Below, in pieces: positions 5,291 through 7,169 of a stretch of DNA of 7,169 nucleotides. The notes below the pieces were generated by a model. It was not told where the DNA came from. It ran no database searches and was given only the letters and a program-made list of their open reading frames with translations. Origin of the DNA: JAUYQR01 sp043727195 (GTDB lineage Bacteria; Pseudomonadota; Alphaproteobacteria; Rhodobacterales; Rhodobacteraceae); the NCBI GenBank assembly GCA_043727195.1, contig JAYSYZ010000274.1, positions 1-7,169 on the forward strand, written 5' to 3'. A program made the position numbers and the translations under genes. Each line of letters starts with the position of its first letter. The first letter of the stretch is position 1.

Positions 5291-6079
5291 TCAGGCGCGC
5301 AGCCGGCCAAGGCTGACGCTTGCCGCAAAGATCACCGCCGCCACGACAATGATTGACGGCCCGGTCGGCGTGTCCTGCCACAGCGACAGTTGCAGCCCGC
5401 CAAGGCTGGCCGCCGCCCCGATCAGTATGGCAATCACTGCCATCGCCTCGGGCGTCCGCGCCAGGCCCCGCGCCGCTGCCGCGGGAATGATCAGCATCGC
5501 GGCGATCAGCAGCGCGCCGACCACCTTAAGTGCCACCGCCACCACCACCGCCAGCGCCAGCACCAGCACCAGCCGCTCTCGGTCTGGCCGGATGCCCGCC
5601 GCATGTGCCAGATCTTCGTTGAGCGTGGCCGTCAGCAGACCCTGCCAGCGCCAGACGAGCAACCCCACAACCAGCAATGCCCCGCCCCATATCAGCGCCA
5701 GATCGGTGCGGCTGACCGCCAGAATGTCACCAAACAGATAGGCCGACAGGTCGGTCCTAACCGCCGGAAAGAAGCTGACCGCAACCAGCCCGAAGGCCAG
5801 CGCCGAGTGCGCCAGCACCCCCAGCGTCGTATCCATCGCCCAGCCGCGCGCCGACAACCCCGCCACCGTCACCGCCATTGCCAATGCCACCACCAGCGTG
5901 CCAAGCCCGATGGGCAGGTCGGTGGCCAAGGCCAGCGCCACGCCAAGGACCGCCGAATGTGCCGTCGCATCGCCGAAATATGCCATCCGACGCCAGACCA
6001 CAAAGGCGCCCAGTGGCCCGGTTGCCAGGCTCAGCCCCACCCCTGCCAGCGCCGCGCGCCAGAGGAAATCGTCAAGCAT
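5291..6079 (-). CDS. znuB: Zinc ABC transporter permease ZnuB
   Basis: A 262-residue inner-membrane permease of the ABC-3 family, which forms the zinc channel with ZnuC and receives zinc from ZnuA. About eight hydrophobic segments span the protein. Family landmarks are RMAYFGDATAHSAVLGVALA (31-50), the coupling-type region around LNEDLAHAAGI (153-163) and KVVGALLIAAMLIIPAAAAR (185-204). Full family length. The likely start is the ATG at 6079 (MLDDFLWRA, typical for the family), which overlaps the znuC stop by 8 bases; the ATG at 6085 adds two residues and cannot be excluded. No clear ribosome binding site, so translation is probably coupled to znuC. Manganese or iron ABC-3 permeases are alternatives, but the linked zur makes zinc much more likely. 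Confidence 0.93.
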   Translation of the reverse strand: MLDDFLWRAALAGVGLSLATGPLGAFVVWRRMAYFGDATAHSAVLGVALALATDLPIGLGTLVVALAMAVTVAGLSARGWAMDTTLGVLAHSALAFGLVAVSFFPAVRTDLSAYLFGDILAVSRTDLALIWGGALLVVGLLVWRWQGLLTATLNEDLAHAAGIRPDRERLVLVLALAVVVAVALKVVGALLIAAMLIIPAAAARGLARTPEAMAVIAILIGAAASLGGLQLSLWQDTPTGPSIIVVAAVIFAASVSLGRLRA

Positions 6080-6827
6080 GGTCATGCGGGTGGTGGTCGT
6101 GTTGCCCTGAACGTTCGTGATCGTGGTCGTGATCGTGCTCATGCTGGTAAAGCGCCAGCGCGCCTTGCGTGCCAAGCCCGAACAGTGCCCGGTATTCCGG
6201 CGCCGTCGACACCACATGCGGCGTCCCCTCGCAGCAGATGTGGCCGTTCAGGCAGATCACCCGGTCCGATGCGGACATCACCACGTGCAGATCATGGCTG
6301 ACCATCAGCACGGCAGCCCCGGTGTCGCGGCGCACCTCTTCGATCAGCCGGTAGAACGCCGCCTCGCCCGGCTGGTCAAGGCCCTGCGTCGGCTCGTCCA
6401 GCATCAGGATCGCGGGGTCCGCCAGCAGCGCCCGCGCCAGTAAGACTCGTTGCAACTGCCCGCCTGACAGCGCGGCCATCTGCCCGGCCTCGTGCCCGGC
6501 CATCCCCACCCGTTCCAGCGCGGCCCCGGCCGCGGCATCGCTGACACGCACCGGCAGCGACAGGAACCGCCGCACCGTGATCGGCATCGTCCGGTCAATC
6601 TGCAGCCGCTGCGGCACATAGCCCAGTCGCAACCCCGCCTGCCGCACGATCCGTCCCTCGGCCACCGGCAAGATGCCTAGAAGCGCGCGTAGAAGCGTGG
6701 ATTTCCCTGATCCGTTCGGGCCAAGGATCGTCACGATCTCGCCCCGGGCAACCGACAGGGTCACGTCATGCAGCACCTCGACATCGCCGTAACGCACGCA
6801 GACATGATCCGCCGCGATCAGGCTCAT
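6072..6827 (-). CDS. znuC: Zinc ABC transporter ATP-binding protein ZnuC
   Basis: A 251-residue cytoplasmic ATPase that drives zinc import through ZnuB. All ABC motifs are intact: Walker A GPNGSGKST (36-44), Q-loop Gln73, signature LSGGQ (120-124), Walker B LMLDEPT (141-147) and H-loop His178. The ATG at 6827 overlaps the zur stop as ATGA, so the genes are coupled; the longer frame to 6962 lies inside zur and is rejected. The C-terminus (229-250) is a His/Asp/Glu-rich tail with HDHDHDH and HDHHPHDH runs. This may buffer or sense cytoplasmic zinc; such tracts are more usual in ZnuA. The tail is encoded partly by a hexanucleotide repeat. Zur repression is expected but the operator would lie beyond the right edge. 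Confidence 0.95.
   Translation of the reverse strand: MSLIAADHVCVRYGDVEVLHDVTLSVARGEIVTILGPNGSGKSTLLRALLGILPVAEGRIVRQAGLRLGYVPQRLQIDRTMPITVRRFLSLPVRVSDAAAGAALERVGMAGHEAGQMAALSGGQLQRVLLARALLADPAILMLDEPTQGLDQPGEAAFYRLIEEVRRDTGAAVLMVSHDLHVVMSASDRVICLNGHICCEGTPHVVSTAPEYRALFGLGTQGALALYQHEHDHDHDHERSGQHDHHPHDHA
6116..6145. repeat. Degenerate hexanucleotide repeat encoding the ZnuC His/Asp tail
   Basis: Five tandem six-base units on the plus strand (cgtgat, cgtggt, cgtgat, cgtgct, catgct) encode alternating His-Asp/Glu residues in znuC. A unit of six bases would change tail length in two-residue steps without a frameshift, so length variation between strains is plausible. Confidence 0.6.
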
Positions 6828-7169
6828 GCCGACACCCGGCATTTCGGGCACAGGCCCAGCGCCTCCACGGTGGAGCGTTCGATGCGAAAGCCGATTGCCG
6901 CGGCTGACAGGTCCAACGCCGCCCTGACCGGGGCCGCCGCCGCCTCGGCCACGCTGGAACATACCCGGCAGATCAGGAATGCGGGGGCGTGATCCTCGCC
7001 GGGATGAGTGCAGGCGGCAAACGCATTCAGCCGCTGGATGCGATGCGCCAAACCTTGCTGCACCAGAAAATCCAGCGCGCGATACGCAACCGGGGGCTGG
7101 TTGCCAAAGCCTTCGGCCGCCAGCCGGTTAAGGACGTCGTAAGCGCCCAATGCGCGGTGGTCCTCCAGC
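6824..7169 (-). CDS. zur: Zinc uptake regulator Zur, Fur family (5' end missing)
   Basis: The C-terminal 114 residues of a Fur-family repressor; the start lies beyond the right edge, with about 40-50 residues missing if the length is typical. What remains begins with LEDHRALGAYDVLNRL, then the recognition helix and wing of the winged-helix domain (QPPVAYRALDFLVQQGLAHRI), and the dimerisation and metal domain. Cysteines in two CxxC pairs, ICRVC and LCPKC, form the usual structural zinc site. His and Asp in THPGEDHAPAF and the Cys before it are candidate sensory ligands. The link to znuC and znuB, overlapping by ATGA, identifies it as Zur rather than Fur or PerR. With zinc bound it should repress its own operon and a znuA gene. 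The TTG at 7150 is an internal Leu, not the start. Confidence 0.93.
   Translation of the reverse strand, partial: LEDHRALGAYDVLNRLAAEGFGNQPPVAYRALDFLVQQGLAHRIQRLNAFAACTHPGEDHAPAFLICRVCSSVAEAAAAPVRAALDLSAAAIGFRIERSTVEALGLCPKCRVSA

Noticed and set aside
5390..6301. Plus-strand open frame of 303 codons opposite znuB and znuC
   Set aside because: It lies wholly opposite two well-identified genes and encodes an Arg/Gln/His-rich composition typical of antisense frames in GC-rich DNA.
6828..6962. Longer start for znuC
   Set aside because: These codons lie inside zur in another frame. The ATG at 6827 gives the standard ZnuC N-terminus and an ATGA overlap.

Overview
The window looks like chromosome from a GC-rich alphaproteobacterium, most likely a member of the Rhodobacterales (Paracoccus/Rhodobacter/Roseobacter type). 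The basis is the base composition, the zur-znuC-znuB gene order, and the style of the FixH/YtkA-like and DUF4395 proteins. Every gene I can support lies on the minus strand, so transcription runs from high to low coordinates. No plus-strand gene, tRNA, rRNA, CRISPR array or insertion sequence is evident.

Right part (about 5291-7169): a high-affinity zinc uptake operon. It holds a 5'-truncated zur (Fur-family zinc repressor), znuC (ATPase) and znuB (permease), joined by overlapping stop/start codons. ZnuC carries an unusual His/Asp-rich tail. No znuA (the periplasmic zinc-binding subunit) is in view; it may lie divergently beyond the right edge.

Middle (4169-5194): one gene for an unrecognised 341-residue membrane-anchored envelope protein with its own strong ribosome binding site. 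It follows znuB after a short spacer that contains a perfect 9-bp inverted repeat.

Left part (61-4045): seven genes in a row that look like one operon. In transcription order they are a small secreted Cys/Met protein; a FixH/YtkA-like secreted protein; a four-helix cytochrome b561 with two Cys-Cys pairs in its predicted periplasmic loops; two small single-helix membrane proteins; an extreme Met-rich secreted protein with a coiled-coil tail; and a composite membrane protein ending in a DUF4395 domain. The middle four overlap by 4 to 8 bases. Nearly all carry Met, Cys or His clusters on the predicted periplasmic side, and the last protein repeats features of earlier ones (Met/Cys-rich segment, heptad coil, a TSGP membrane helix). 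I infer an envelope complex that handles a soft metal such as copper or silver, or thiol redox chemistry, with electrons supplied through the b561 protein. This is an inference: no member is a known copper-resistance enzyme and no metal specificity can be read from the sequence.

Non-coding structure is concentrated in the spacers. Three consecutive perfect 7-bp hairpins separate the first two genes of the left operon, and single inverted repeats lie in three other spacers.
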